64,000 nucleotides of DNA from Serilophus lunatus (lineage: Eukaryota; Chordata; Aves; Passeriformes; Eurylaimidae): contig VXBA01002140.1 of NCBI GenBank assembly GCA_013399895.1, positions 22,491-86,490 on the forward strand, read 5' to 3'. A program made the position numbers and the translations under genes. A model generated the notes under the pieces. The model was not told the DNA's origin. It did no database searches and was given only the letters and a program-made list of their open reading frames with translations. Shown here piece by piece: positions 1-11,853 of this stretch (positions are counted from its first letter, which is position 1; each line of letters opens with the position of its first letter).

Positions 1-73
1 CAGATTTTGGTGGGAACTGCCATTTTGTTGGAGCCGGGAACCTCGAAGGAGGAAGTGGAGCCCAGACCGCTGG

Positions 74-139
74 CCAATCGGAAGCGGCGAAACTGGGAAG
101 AGGACCGCAAGATTCATGTGGGACTTGGAGAGCTTAAAA
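74..139 (+). promoter_or_regulatory. Possible LTR U3 promoter (CCAAT box and TATA-like box)
   Basis: CCAAT at 74-78 is followed about 55-60 bases later by TTAAAA (134-139), a weak TATA-type box. This is a usual RNA polymerase II promoter spacing and would place a start site near 160-170. That start would give an R region over 400 bases long, which is long but known among retroviruses. This is inference from motif order only. Confidence 0.3.
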
Positions 140-584
140 GCCCGAAACAATGGAAGTTCTCTCTCTTTGGCTTCCTGCAAAGCTGGAGAGCAGCTGCACG
201 GCTCCCCTTCTCCGACTCCCAGACCTCGTGGCTTGACTCCGACAATCCCCCATCGGCATCGGAGCCAATCCAGCACAGCTACAGGGTGAAAGCTTCCCCA
301 AATAACATCCTGGGTTGGGGGGAGAACCTTTCACTGTGTTGTGTTTTACAGAGACTCCAAGGGCTGGGAGCTAGCTTCCACCAGAGAGAGAGAAAAAAAG
401 GAAACAGCTTTCCCTTCCCACTGCTTCTCTTTGGCCAGCTTGGCTGGCCTTTGAAAGCAGTTCCCTTATTCCATTTTTTTTTCTTTCTTTTTTCCCTTTC
501 GTGTGGTTTTTGTCAGGTGCTTTTCTGTGTTAAGTTTGGAGTTTCCCTTACACTGTTGTTTTTCCTTCGGTTGAGCTCCAGGCA

Positions 585-590
585 AATAAA
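585..590 (+). promoter_or_regulatory. LTR polyadenylation signal AATAAA
   Basis: A canonical AATAAA lies about 90 bases before the CA terminus of the LTR and is followed by a GT/T-rich stretch (591-630) of the kind that binds the cleavage machinery. Its position fits the R/U5 boundary of a retroviral LTR on the plus strand. Transcripts could end near 605-615 if the LTR is still active; activity is not shown by the sequence. Confidence 0.5.
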
Positions 591-676
591 GTGTTTCTCT
601 GTTGTTAATTCTGTTCATTCTTCTCGTCACTATTAAGAGTGCCCCCTAGTTATTATAGTGGTGCTAAACCACAACA

Positions 677-3600
677 ATCACATTAAGAACTGACCAATAG
701 TTTTGAAATCACGTAAGAGGGAAATTAATTAACATAATGTAGCCAGATCCTGGAGGGAGTAATCCTAGATGTTCTGGCATTTAATGTTCCTATTAGAGGC
801 CTGGAGAAAAATTAAGATGTGTTAATAAATTCCAAAACCAGAGTGAAGACAGAAACACTACAAATTATTAATAAAAATAGACCAAAATTTGGAACATCCT
901 GGATGATTCAGCAAATTTTACATGAACTACAGAAGTGTTTAAATATAGCCAAATGTGAAGTTGTATGTTTAGAAACAGAATAGGAGGGCTGTATCTGAAG
1001 AATGGCAGTCTCTGTCTAGACAATCTATGACTCCTGAAATGGACTTACTATAACTCATTATCAGACCCTAAATTGCTGGACAGTGGAATGTTCAAGAGGC
1101 TCTATATGAACTGAGGCAGATTGTAGCAGACTAAACGATCACCATGTCTGTGTGTTTGGTTTTGATATAGCTGCTACTGTTAGGTTAATTTACTATAAAA
1201 CAGCAAAGATAATGATAAATTGATGATCATTCAGACTAAAACCATCAAGAGTGTAAGTGATCAATTTGTTCAGCTTATCCAGATGAAGAGCAATTTGTGT
1301 GACTCATTCACTGTCTGATTACTTAACGCAGAATAAGAGATATAAATGGACATGCAAAGGGGTATTTTTTCATTTAACTTCACGCGTCTACCATGTAGAT
1401 ATCTTGTTCTAATATTGCCACATAGGGATCTTTGTATCTTAAAAAATGAGTGAAAACAAAGAATATCTGAAATGTGCTCAAGGACTTTCGCAGCAGTCCC
1501 TTTCTAACACCAACTAGGTAAGCATCTGCAGTAGTTTGTGCTTGACAGATGTGCCACTTTAGCAAAGGAACAAATTATGCCTAACTGTAAACTTACACAA
1601 AGAATTCAAACTTATCTAGTATAGAATCTATCTCTTACAACTACACCAAACTGAACAATGAAATAATTACAATGTTAATCATCACAAAGGTTTAGAGGAA
1701 ATCAGAAATTTAACATTTTATACATACATGTACATGCAACACCTGTATACATATTCATTTCTTTCCACTGGAAAGTTATTGCTGCTATACTGGTGTTATG
1801 CTGATACATGTAAGACAAGTATATGGTCCAACAAGAAGATAAAACCATTTTTTTTCTTGTTTCACAGTCCTTCCTCTGACTGGAGTTATTCTTACACAAA
1901 AATATTCAAACAAAATCATTCCCAAACTAAATCAATCTTTAAAAAATAGTTCTTAGAACAATATTGTGCCTACTTAAAGATCTAGTTTGTTGCTTGATGC
2001 TGTAAAAGGTATGTCTAGAGAAGGTTGTAAGAAGGTACTCATACAATTTCAGGCAATAAAATTAGCATAAGATTGAATTCATAGCTTCTATGCTTATTGT
2101 ACAGGTTTTATATTGAGTTTATTTGGTTTTGTTTTGGGGTTATATTCTAATCCCATGAAAGGTAAGGCAAATCAAAGTCTTTTATTCCTCCTGGGCAGCC
2201 AGGCATCAATTGTAGGTGCAACAATACACAGGCATTATTATCTGGTAGGTCTGTTGGGCTTACTTAAAAAAGATAGTTTTATTGAATATAAGTCATTCTC
2301 AGGAGATGTCACCACTTTTTGTAGCCTGCCACTTGTATATATATATACATGCTGACAGTTTCAGGCAAATGACTGAAAAATCAAATGGCTATCATTTCAC
2401 TCTTGTAAATGGCTTCTTCTTGCCCATACTTGAAGATGACATATTCTGAGACAGATAATCACGCTGACTTTCACTTATTGTACTTATCCTGTTCTTAATA
2501 AAAAATTTTTTTGGTTCTCCAGAATTTAAAAAAAATCTCTATTCTATAAGAACATGTTTTCTACTTTAAAAAGTATTAATCTTAGGCTTACATAGGCTGA
2601 GAGTGTTCAAAAAATTAGTTTAATAAAAACAACCAAACTTCATGTTGTACATTTGACTTGCAGAGAAAATGAATTTTTTCTGTAAAATAATCTACAGAAG
2701 TCAGCAGGATTACCTGACCTCATTTACTCTAGCTATGGGCCAATTTTCTTCTGTGTAATAAGAATGCAAAAAGGTTCACAGAGAAAACTGGCTACCAGGT
2801 TTCAAATTAGGGTTGTGTTAGAGAGATGCTCAGCCAGGCATGACTTGTGGTACAAATGTGTCCTGGTCCAAGAGGGAAAGGACTTTCTCAAGCTCAGAGG
2901 ACAAGGCTGAATGGCTCTACAAATGAAGGATGTTTCTTCAAAATGCTCTTGTTCTGTTTAAAGTTGGTTTTGAGCCCCCCTCATCTACACTGACACTATG
3001 TACCTGTGGCAGATAATGAGGGACTCAAACTAAAATAAATGTCCATACTGTGGCCTGACTCATGCAGACAGAATCAAGTAAATCAGGAGTTATGGCTGAC
3101 ATGCTGTCCTTACCTGATCTCATTATACATCAATACTGCAAGTGTCTCCACTAGTGGAATAACCACCATAAAAATAATTTTGCAGACATTATTAAGGTGA
3201 TTTAAGAATGGAGCTTAAGTTTTAATTTGGAAATTTCTTGGCTCTGGGTTTAAAGGTGAGTTGCAATTGACTTGACAGGGAGCCTAGTTAGCTAGAATTG
3301 TAATGCAGAATGCCATCTTGTGTTCAGTTAGTTTGAAAGCTTTTGGATGTAATTGGTGTGATTCTTGTGGTTCCATCATGTACAATGAACTACTTGAATT
3401 TTTAACCTAATCTTCACAGCAATTTAAGGTTTAAGCCACAGCTACAAAGATCCACAGCTACCATAGTCACCAAGAGATCAGTGTCTGTCCCTCCTCTTTC
3501 TCTCATGAGGAAGTTGTAGGCTATGCCAAAAAATGAAAATTTTGACAACTTTTCAAAATTAATTATTTTTTTAAAAAACTACTTCAATGTTGAGGATTAA

Positions 3601-6600
3601 GGTATGCTTCTGGCATGGATTTATGCTGTCACTTTTTCATATTGTTCCACAATATGTAAACAGCAGAAGAGCAAAATGAGGCTTCATTGTATGTCGGATT
3701 GTGAGAGTACATTCACATCACACACAAAGACCAAAATTTGTTGTAAAATTGCAAAAATAGTAGTTTTGAAGAATATGAGAAGTAATCATATTTTAATGTG
3801 ACATGTCATTTTGCTCTACTGATGTTGACATAGTATTAAAATTCTGTAAAACAGATAAAGCTATATGACAAAAATGTTATTATAGTTTTTGTGTTTTAAA
3901 AAATACATAAAATTAAATTTATTGCATTTTATTTTAAAATGTTTTTTCATGGAAAAGCAGAGAACCCCAAAATTTTTAAGGGACATTTCATTCAACTCAG
4001 TATGGTATCAATTTTTTTCTCCATAGTTTTGGATTGCCCTTATACCCTGAAGAAGAATATGCAGGGCCATCACACCTTAAAAACACAACCACTCAGGACC
4101 AAAAATATTAAAAAAAAAAAAGTCAACCATTCTGATTCTGTCCAGAAATTATATTCCAACCAAGAATTGAATGAAAAGGATGTAAAATCTAAATATCATC
4201 ATAACACTGTAAAAACTCTTTTCATCTAACTTGAATGAGTTGCATACATGACTACATTTGCTTGTACCTAACTACAGCAAAATAAACAGAATCTTGCTGA
4301 TCAGTCTAGCAATAGCCCATTCCTACTACTACTCCTTCTAAAAATGATTTCTGCTGCAATATTAAGAAAATAAGTCCTCCTTGTATTGCTCAAACTGCTC
4401 TTCTGGAAAGAAATGTGATGATTTCTGTGTCCTCTTGCCCCACAGTCATAAACTGTATTAGTTCGTTTCACAAAATCCCTTGTGGGACACACAGACATAA
4501 CCCAAATGAGGGAAGGAGTAAGAGCTGTGCACCTGTGGTAACCTTGTGTGCTTTGGAAACAGACACTACAGCCCTGGATGAGAGAGCAGAGAGGAGTAAA
4601 GCTACCTTAGCCCATCCTCTCCAGTAAACTATAACCAGCTGATACTTCTGCAATTTTCAGTGGTGAGCATTCAAAGTAAATGATTTGCAATGAATCTGCG
4701 GTGAAATAAATTGAAAAATCATGGCAATAATATGAAGTGAGATAGAACAGTAAAACTCCTTGAAGGAATCACAATTCATACTTGAAACCCCAAAAAGAAT
4801 AAGAAAAGTGATTTGTCCTATTTACATTGTTCTCTCTGATCCTTTCTGCTGGTGTGTGTCTTTTCAATAATATTATATGACAAAATCATGATTGTAATGC
4901 TGATTTCTAAGTACTTCATTGTTGACAGTCCCAGAAATAGTTTGGTTAATTAGACTAGATTAAGCAGATCAAAGTTCCTGAAATCTTGTATTAAGAATAT
5001 TCCTATGCTGTGACATTTACAGATCTTTTTGAGACCTTCATCAGAGGAATGTGATATGCTAACCATGATAATCCCTGTGAAAGCCATTAATATTTTGTTT
5101 ACCCATTTGAAACGAAACACTTTACAGTTACCCAAGGTTCTATGTCTTTTCCTCAGTTTGTATAGAAATTGATATGGAAATATTTTAACAATCGATTAAT
5201 AGAAATTAATAGATCAGGTAATTTAAATTAAGCCATTATTTGTTTCTTGGTTATATTTGAATCAAATTAACTTTCAAAAAAAAAAAAAAAGCTGCTATTT
5301 ATATATAAACAAAAGAACTAGACTGAATACGGCCAAATTATGTAGAAGTTCAGTAAAGGTTTTATTTTCCTCCACATCAGATAAATTACTGGATTAATCT
5401 GATAATACATATTACAAGAGACTCGATGATGAAAACAGAGCCTCAACTGACAAAAGGTGATTGGGTTTGCGAGGCGTTCACTTAAAGCATTAAACTAGCT
5501 TTTTGTTTTGCATAATGAACTAATTCAAATCACTGTATTTTAGCTTGTAATTTTAAGATTCTTATTGGAAATTTAAAATGTTGCTAAGAAAGACTGGTAT
5601 TATACACACTAACATTGCCACTCATTCTGATTTTTAGGATATGAGAAAGATCAACAGACAGATTTTAAAAAAACCCCACCAAAAGATAAATTTTGGAGCA
5701 CTTCATGTCAAACAGTTGCCAGTTAAGTGAGCATTTCCGTAATTAAATATTGTAGAAATACAAAAATAACAGATAGTGTCTGTTGACAAATCTTTTTTCC
5801 ACTTTGTTCAGAGGACTTCATGTTTTTCTAGTTTAAACAGTAGTATGATGATGTCAACAAAAACATAAGAAGCATCTGTAAGTAACACACATTTTCATAT
5901 ATTATTATGGAACTTGAAAGGCTTGATGCAAAAACACCTGAAACAGGTATTATTTCATTCAGAACATGCTCCTAAAATAATCAATCAGATCTGATTACTG
6001 TGCATACAGGTGGTCTGGGTTTGGGAATGCAGATTTGCATTATGTGACCTCAAACCACAACATCTGGTGGGGCAGTCAGGGACATTGGGATCAGGTTTTC
6101 CTGGGAATGCAGAACAGAATCTCTGAGAAGATGGGTTCTTGGAAATGCACCAGGTGTACCATGCATTGTCATCTAACATCATGCTGGATGTTAGAATTAC
6201 TGAGCTGAGATTCTACTCTAGAAAACCCTTCTGACAGTAATTGCAACACTGAAACATTAAAATTATTTTAAAATTATCTATACACATTTAACTCAAACAT
6301 TCTTGAAGACATGGAGGATAAGTGGAAGACAACAAATGAACCAAAGAGATATAAGGCGTAGCACTTCTCTGATGGCATTCCGTGAAACCCCTCAGAACAA
6401 TTTTTTACACAGTAGAGGATTTGTCGTTGGTCTTTTCCCAGGGAGGGTTGATACACACTGGCAGAGATGTGCATGTCAGGAAAAATAGCCCTGTTTTTAT
6501 CCTTATGAAACATTTCTCTCTGAATATGGCTTCCAAGACATTGATTTCGCTATGCTAAATCTAAAAAATGTTACCAGTATTTGCAAGCTAAATGTGCAAC

Positions 6601-9600
6601 TAAGCTCTTTAAAATGTTTGGATAAAAAGCATAAAGCCATCAAATGTCTGGCAGATGTGCTACCAGTGACAAAACTCATAATAATCTGTTTTACCAGTGT
6701 GAAGTTAGCTTAGTTATAACATCGGTGCTGCTGACAGCAGGACAGGGCTTCAAGCCTGACGTAAAACAATCTAAATCTTCTCCCCAAAACAAGATGTTGT
6801 TATTGTCAGCTGCAAGGTTACAACTGGTATCCACCAGATGCACCATCATTGCTAGTCAGTTCCAGACCCTGCAAACCAGCGGCATCAGTTAAGGCAATTA
6901 ACTCAATACAAAGGAAAACTATACTTTTGAAAACTATGTAATAAATCAGAACTTTTGCCTTATACTTTTTAATATACAGAGCTGCAAAGTGAAGTATAGT
7001 TGTTACAAGGTAGTTGAGGGAATGCCAAATCCAAAAACTTAAAATGAGAAAAAAACAGCTACTGAATTAGTTTGGCCAGAATATCTTTTCAGATAGAAGA
7101 GCTGAAGTATGAAATAAACCATAAGTATCAAATCCAGGACAGATTTCTTATCTGTTTATTTAAAGGCATTTGAATAAAACAAATATGTCAAAGTAAAACT
7201 GTTGAAGTAAAGCTAGGTTTGTTAACTTTGCTTTTAGTTAACACTTCTGTCATTCTGCTGTTCAGATAAATGTCAGCTTAATATAGTTCTAAAGTAATTT
7301 TTCTGTGAGCTTTCCAATAAAGGAATAAATATAAGTGTATTGCTGATGACATTAAACATTCTAAAAAATGTAAACCTTAATGTCTGTATTTTCTGAGAAA
7401 AATATGTTGTAATACAGGACTCAAGGGAAACAAAATAGCAAATGTAATGAGAATTTTTCATGAGATGTATTGACAAAAAGGGCAAAAGTATTTTAAAATT
7501 TCTTAAAGTTGAGAAGCCATCTCTTATGGATCCTGGCAGGCAAGGGGATAAGGAAAGACAACTAAGTAGCTTCTATAGTCTTCCCAATTAAAGAAGTGGC
7601 TACAAGCCCAAACATTTTGTCTTTTGACTGGTGAAGGGATTTATAGGTCTTTCATAAGGGTCAACAAGACCAAGAGAGTTGCAAAGACCAGTGACAAACT
7701 GGGAATATAGAAGGGTTGGATTGTAGACCTCATAAGCCCAAAGAGCTCTCTAGTTTTACTCACAGGGATGAAGGTGCCAAGATAAAGGTTTTGAGCCAAA
7801 AGTCTGAGAGAAGACTGGTATGGTTGATTGTAGGTCACTAGCAGTGCTAGATTTGGAGTATTGCTATGTGAATTGCTAACACCTCAAAGGCTATTGAAGA
7901 GTTGTCTGTTCACCATACTGTCCATTCAAAACTGCCCAACTAAAAATAAGCTTCTTTGCAGTCTAAATATTTGAGGAAAATAAATCTACTGTGCAGTGGG
8001 ATGGGACATGAAATGCCAAGCTAAAAATTCAGTTTACTGCTGCTTATGGCAATCAGTGTCCATAGCCAGAAGCTTGTGTTATTCATCTGTCTATAAATGA
8101 ACTAATAATGATTGAGAAAGGCGAGAGTTTGAAGGTTCAACACATAATCCTTGCCCAACAGAAAAGAGGAAAACTTTCCAATTGATGCTTCCCTTACAAC
8201 CTACATACAGCCTTTCCATTGGAACAATGGAGCATTTCAGTCTCCAAACCCCCTCTGAAACTAAAGAACACTAAAAGTTACTTCCGGCCTGATAAATAGG
8301 AACCGATCCTACTGTGTCCTGAGGAAAGTGAAGCTCTTTGTAACTGTTCAGTCTTTTTCCTTTTTTGTGGTCAGGGTAAACAGAATATGTTTATAGTCGC
8401 ATTCATAAAGATGTAAGTAGAGAAAAGGTGGGAATGGAAATTATTCTTCAACTGCAGAGATTTAAACAGATCTTAGGGTAATAAAAAATTATATACATCT
8501 AATGATTAATGTTATTTACATTTAAATAACTGGCAAGCACCAGAGATGAGGGAATTCTTCTATATATATATATGTACAAAGAAAATATGAGCAGCAGTCA
8601 CAGCTGTTTGAATTAATTTATTGAGAAAACAGAAGCAAGCTATGTCACTTTGAGAGTTTGAGTAAAGAGGATGCACCAGTGTTTCAATTAACAACAAAAT
8701 CCTGGTTTTTGAGAGCCATTTGAAGATACTAATTTGAAAATTAATATATTTTTATTCTTGTGAATAAGTCTATTTATTGTGAGATTATGCAATGCCATAG
8801 CGCTTTTTAGGGTCACTCAAAATAGGGTTTTTATCAATGATTGGTGGGGTGGGCACAAGGGATTTAATTATAATTCTCTAAATAATTAAACTGTATCTTC
8901 TTGTTTCTTAAAAAGAAAATTGTTCACTAATGCATCCACACATTGTAGGTATTATTGCTTTCTGCTTTCATCTAGCTACATTTTTCCTGGTGTACAGTTG
9001 AGTCTTCTGACTCCTTAAACATTTCATTCATAAAACTTGAAGAAAGTTTCTTCCCTCCACAAATAAATGTCAATCAGTGTTAAAGTGGTTTCAAAAATAT
9101 TCTGCATACCAAAAAAGGAGTGTCATGGATAAGCATTCTTAAAAATACTGCCTCCCTTTCTTGTTCCATAAATGATAGCATCAGAGAACACCCTGTCCCT
9201 AAGCTCATGGAGGCCATTCATGATCCCTTCTCAGCTTCTGTGCTGAATGAGGCTTTGAAAGCTCAAAGGACAAACCTTCATGCAACTGGAAAAGACCAAA
9301 ATGCTTAGTAATGGGTGGAAAAATCTCAAATACCGTGTATAGGAACTTCTTTGTTTCCAGTGCTATGGGCATCTGAATTCCTCACAAAACGTGACTGTTT
9401 TTTTCTTGCTAAGGATATGTGGAATCTGAGTGGATCCTGACTGATTTTAACTGAGTGAAGAGATTTTTTAGAGATTGTTGGGGAGTGGTGTTGCAGCTGA
9501 TGGAAGATGTGTTGGACCATTGGATACCATTTACAAATCTCACTCATTTGTAAAAAATTCAATATATAATGAAAAGAAACCTAGATGTGACAAATGTCCC

Positions 9601-9984
9601 CAGAGCCTTGAAGGTGATGAAATGGTACCTTGTTTCTGACAAAACAGTGTTGCCTTACAGTCAGTAATACAATAGTCCTTAAACTGAATGGAGAAAAGGC
9701 AATACATTAAAAGTTTCTGCATGCCATTGGTTAGAGTACAAATCTTATCCTTACTTCTAGGACTAAGTAGGTAACTTCTATTTTGCAGTTGTTGATAGAA
9801 AAACAGAAGTCATAAGAGGAACAGAAAGTATCTTAAATGCTTGTCTGAAGAATCAAGTGTACTCTTGTTCTTAGGAATTTGCACTTTCCTGGCTGCTCAT
9901 TAGTCCAGCCTTGGTGAGACAGGAGAAGAGTTTCATGCCTTTTCCAGCCTGTAGCAGGACAGCTTCCTGATGTAAGGGAACAGG
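677..9984. other. Unique AT-rich DNA, no gene seen
   Basis: About 9.3 kb with no recognised exon, RNA gene or transposon. It holds only short simple sequence: a 15-base A run at 5276-5290 and a (TA)6 tract at 8561-8572. Open frames are at most 96 codons and look random. It is probably intergenic or intronic. Confidence 0.6.

Positions 9985-10024
<40 letters not shown>
9985..10024 (+). repeat. Homopolymer A(40)
   Basis: Forty consecutive A residues followed by ACACCA and an ambiguous base at 10030. Avian CR1 elements do not end in poly(A), so this is not a CR1 tail. No processed-pseudogene body is recognised upstream (plus strand), so a simple homopolymer is the safest reading. The nearby N suggests that the true length is uncertain. 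Confidence 0.9.
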
Positions 10025-10025
<1 letters not shown>

Positions 10026-10030
10026 ACCAN

Positions 10031-10914
10031 GTGCAGCCCAAAGTCTTTGAGTGACTTCTCAGTGAATTCCAGACAGCTATTTCATGGCTATACACTGATG
10101 GAAACATAATGCTTTCCCTTTTGTTTATTTGCATTCCATTTTCTGGATGATGCAAACCCCTTTTGAAAATCTATTGTTTCTCTGAACATGGCATGAAGAA
10201 ATATAGCTACCTAGAATTGGAGTCTTCATCAATGAAACTGAAACTTTTAGAAGCAAGCAAGTCAGTATACCATACAGCCACATAAACACATATTTCTAGA
10301 CCTCCTCAGAAACGTATTTTATTTCCAAGGCAATTTTATGTTTGGCAACATTTCTCTATGTTATGATGTTACTAACCCACTAAAAGGTTGCCTTAAAAAT
10401 AATTAAAATTAATTCCATTTGTGAACAGATTTAGCTTTCAAAGGAAAAATTAAAGCAGGTTTTGCAACTCATTTTCACAGAGGCTTGGTATTTACATTTA
10501 GCCTTTAAGACTTGTGATCCAAATTTCCTTGTAACAGTCATAAAGAAACGACTGAACAAGTAACGAATGTCTCCCACTTTAAAAAACAAAGGAGACTGTA
10601 GCAGGTGTTGAAGGAAATTGTATTACATGAACTGGGAATACAATGAAATGTATATTTTTTTCTTCAAGATTTTTTGTAATAATGAGGAAAAAACATGCCG
10701 ATTTCCAGCACCTACCTCCTTACTTAATTTATATTTAAACATCAAGTTTTATCAAGGAAGCTTAATAACTTAACATTAATTTTAAAATCCATTGTTCAAA
10801 CTGATATCTTCCTCTTCACTCATGATCATAACAATCGACAGAAAACTAAACAAAATGTAAATGGATTTAAAAGCCATTATGAATTGTATGTAGTATTGTA
10901 GTGATATCAACAAA
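10031..10914. other. Unique AT-rich DNA, nothing recognised
   Basis: No coding, RNA or repeat signature was found between the A(40) tract and the pyrimidine tract. Confidence 0.55.
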
Positions 10915-11045
10915 TCCTCCCTTCCCCTTCCCCTTTCTCTTTCCCTTTCCCTTTCCCTTTCCCTTTCCCTTTCCCTTCCCCTTTCCCTTTCCCCTTTCCC
11001 CTTCCCTTTTCCCCTTCCCCTTTTCTTGCTTTTTCTTTTTTTTTT
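10915..11045 (+). repeat. (CCCTTT)n pure pyrimidine tract
   Basis: From 10915 to 11027 the plus strand contains only C and T (113 bases), built mainly from CCCTTT units and drifting to CCCCTTT and CCCCTT variants toward the right. A single G at 11028 separates it from a further T-rich run to 11045. The complementary strand is an unbroken purine tract. Long mirror-like homopurine/homopyrimidine tracts can form intramolecular triplexes (H-DNA) and are prone to slippage. The 92-codon reverse-strand frame across it, rich in Arg, Lys and Glu, is a translation of the repeat and not a gene. Confidence 0.95.
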
Positions 11046-11701
11046 AACTCCTTTTCTCATTTTCTCTTTTTTCCTCCTTTATCTTTCCTCTTCCCTTTCC
11101 TTTCATTGAGTCTACTTCAGTTCTAAGAAGCACTAATCAAAATAGTTTGAGAGAAGGACATAACTATTAGAAAAATGTGATACATTCTTTACTTTGCTCA
11201 GTCTAAAATAAGGAGATTTTTTTCTGTCTGTACTGTAGATCAAGACTAAATTCTGTAAGTTAAGCTTCTAGTTAGGGCAATCATTCTTCCCTGTGTCAGC
11301 CCCCAAAAAAGATCATTACATTATCTTCACTGCATCTGATCCTGAAGTAACAGGTCATTGTACAGCTCATTAGAGATGGATAAGCGGCTGTTCATTTGTC
11401 AGAAAGCCTGTGGTCGTGGTCATGGTGATTACCAATCACTGCTGGTCTTTCCAAGACTGCTTGAAAACTCTAAATATAACTTCCACTTTTCTTGTGTTAG
11501 ATGTGAATAAACACTTTGTGTAGCAAGGAACGTACTATTCCTTCTACATCTCAAGGTACACCTTTGAGGTCAAGGTAGATGTTAACAGCTTGGCAATGTA
11601 GGAAGCAAAAGTGCTAACATAGAGGACACAAGTCTGTGGCTGCCCAGATTTCATCTGCAGTTAAAGTAGACTGATACCATTCTGACTGGACAGAATATAG
11701 T
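11046..11701. other. Unique sequence, nothing recognised
   Basis: AT-rich DNA between the pyrimidine tract and a reverse-strand CR1 fragment; no feature supported. Confidence 0.5.
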
Positions 11702-11853
11702 GGGACACAATCACAGATATGATGAGGTTGGAAGACACCTCTAGAGACCATCCTACATTGCTGCTAAGCAGGACCACAAAAAACGAGTTAGCCAGGGCCA
11801 TGTCCAGGTGGATTTTGAACATCTCCAAATGATGGAGTGTCTGCAGAACTTCA
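11702..11853 (-). mobile_element. CR1 LINE 3'-end fragment
   Basis: Read on the reverse strand this is the 3' untranslated end of CR1. On the plus strand it starts with an AATCACAG tail remnant and GAGGTTGGAAGACACCTCTA, then a degraded form of the block that normally mentions CAGGGTCA, then GTCCAGGTGGATTTTGAACA and a CTCCA-rich stretch. The order and spacing match the avian CR1 3' UTR, while many substitutions and small indels mark it as old. It contains no coding sequence. A short A-rich stretch (about 11876-11900) follows it. Confidence 0.8.

Larger units (their letters stand above)
1..676 (+). mobile_element. Endogenous retrovirus LTR, 3' part (left edge cut by window)
   Basis: The block ends at 676 in TAAACCACAACA, a terminus in CA that looks like the right end of a retroviral LTR (LTRs run TG...CA with short inverted ends). 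The internal order fits U3-R-U5 on the plus strand: a CCAAT box at 74-78, a TTAAAA box at about 134-139, a pyrimidine-rich stretch around 470-500, an AATAAA polyadenylation signal at 585-590, GT/T-rich sequence just after it, and about 70 bases to the CA end. It is visibly more GC-rich than the DNA from 677 onward, which supports an inserted block. The left TG end and the target-site duplication lie outside the window, so solo LTR versus proviral LTR cannot be decided. A 209-codon open frame (7-636) crosses it, resembles no gag, pol or env product I recognise, and is probably incidental. The retroviral family is not identified. Confidence 0.6.

Noticed and set aside
9985..10030. Poly(A) as the tail of a processed pseudogene
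   Set aside because: No gene-like body lies upstream, and processed copies are rare in birds because CR1 does not prime on poly(A).
10782..11060. Reverse-strand frame encoding a basic, Arg/Lys/Glu-rich protein
   Set aside because: It is only the translation of the (CCCTTT)n pyrimidine tract; no independent coding evidence.
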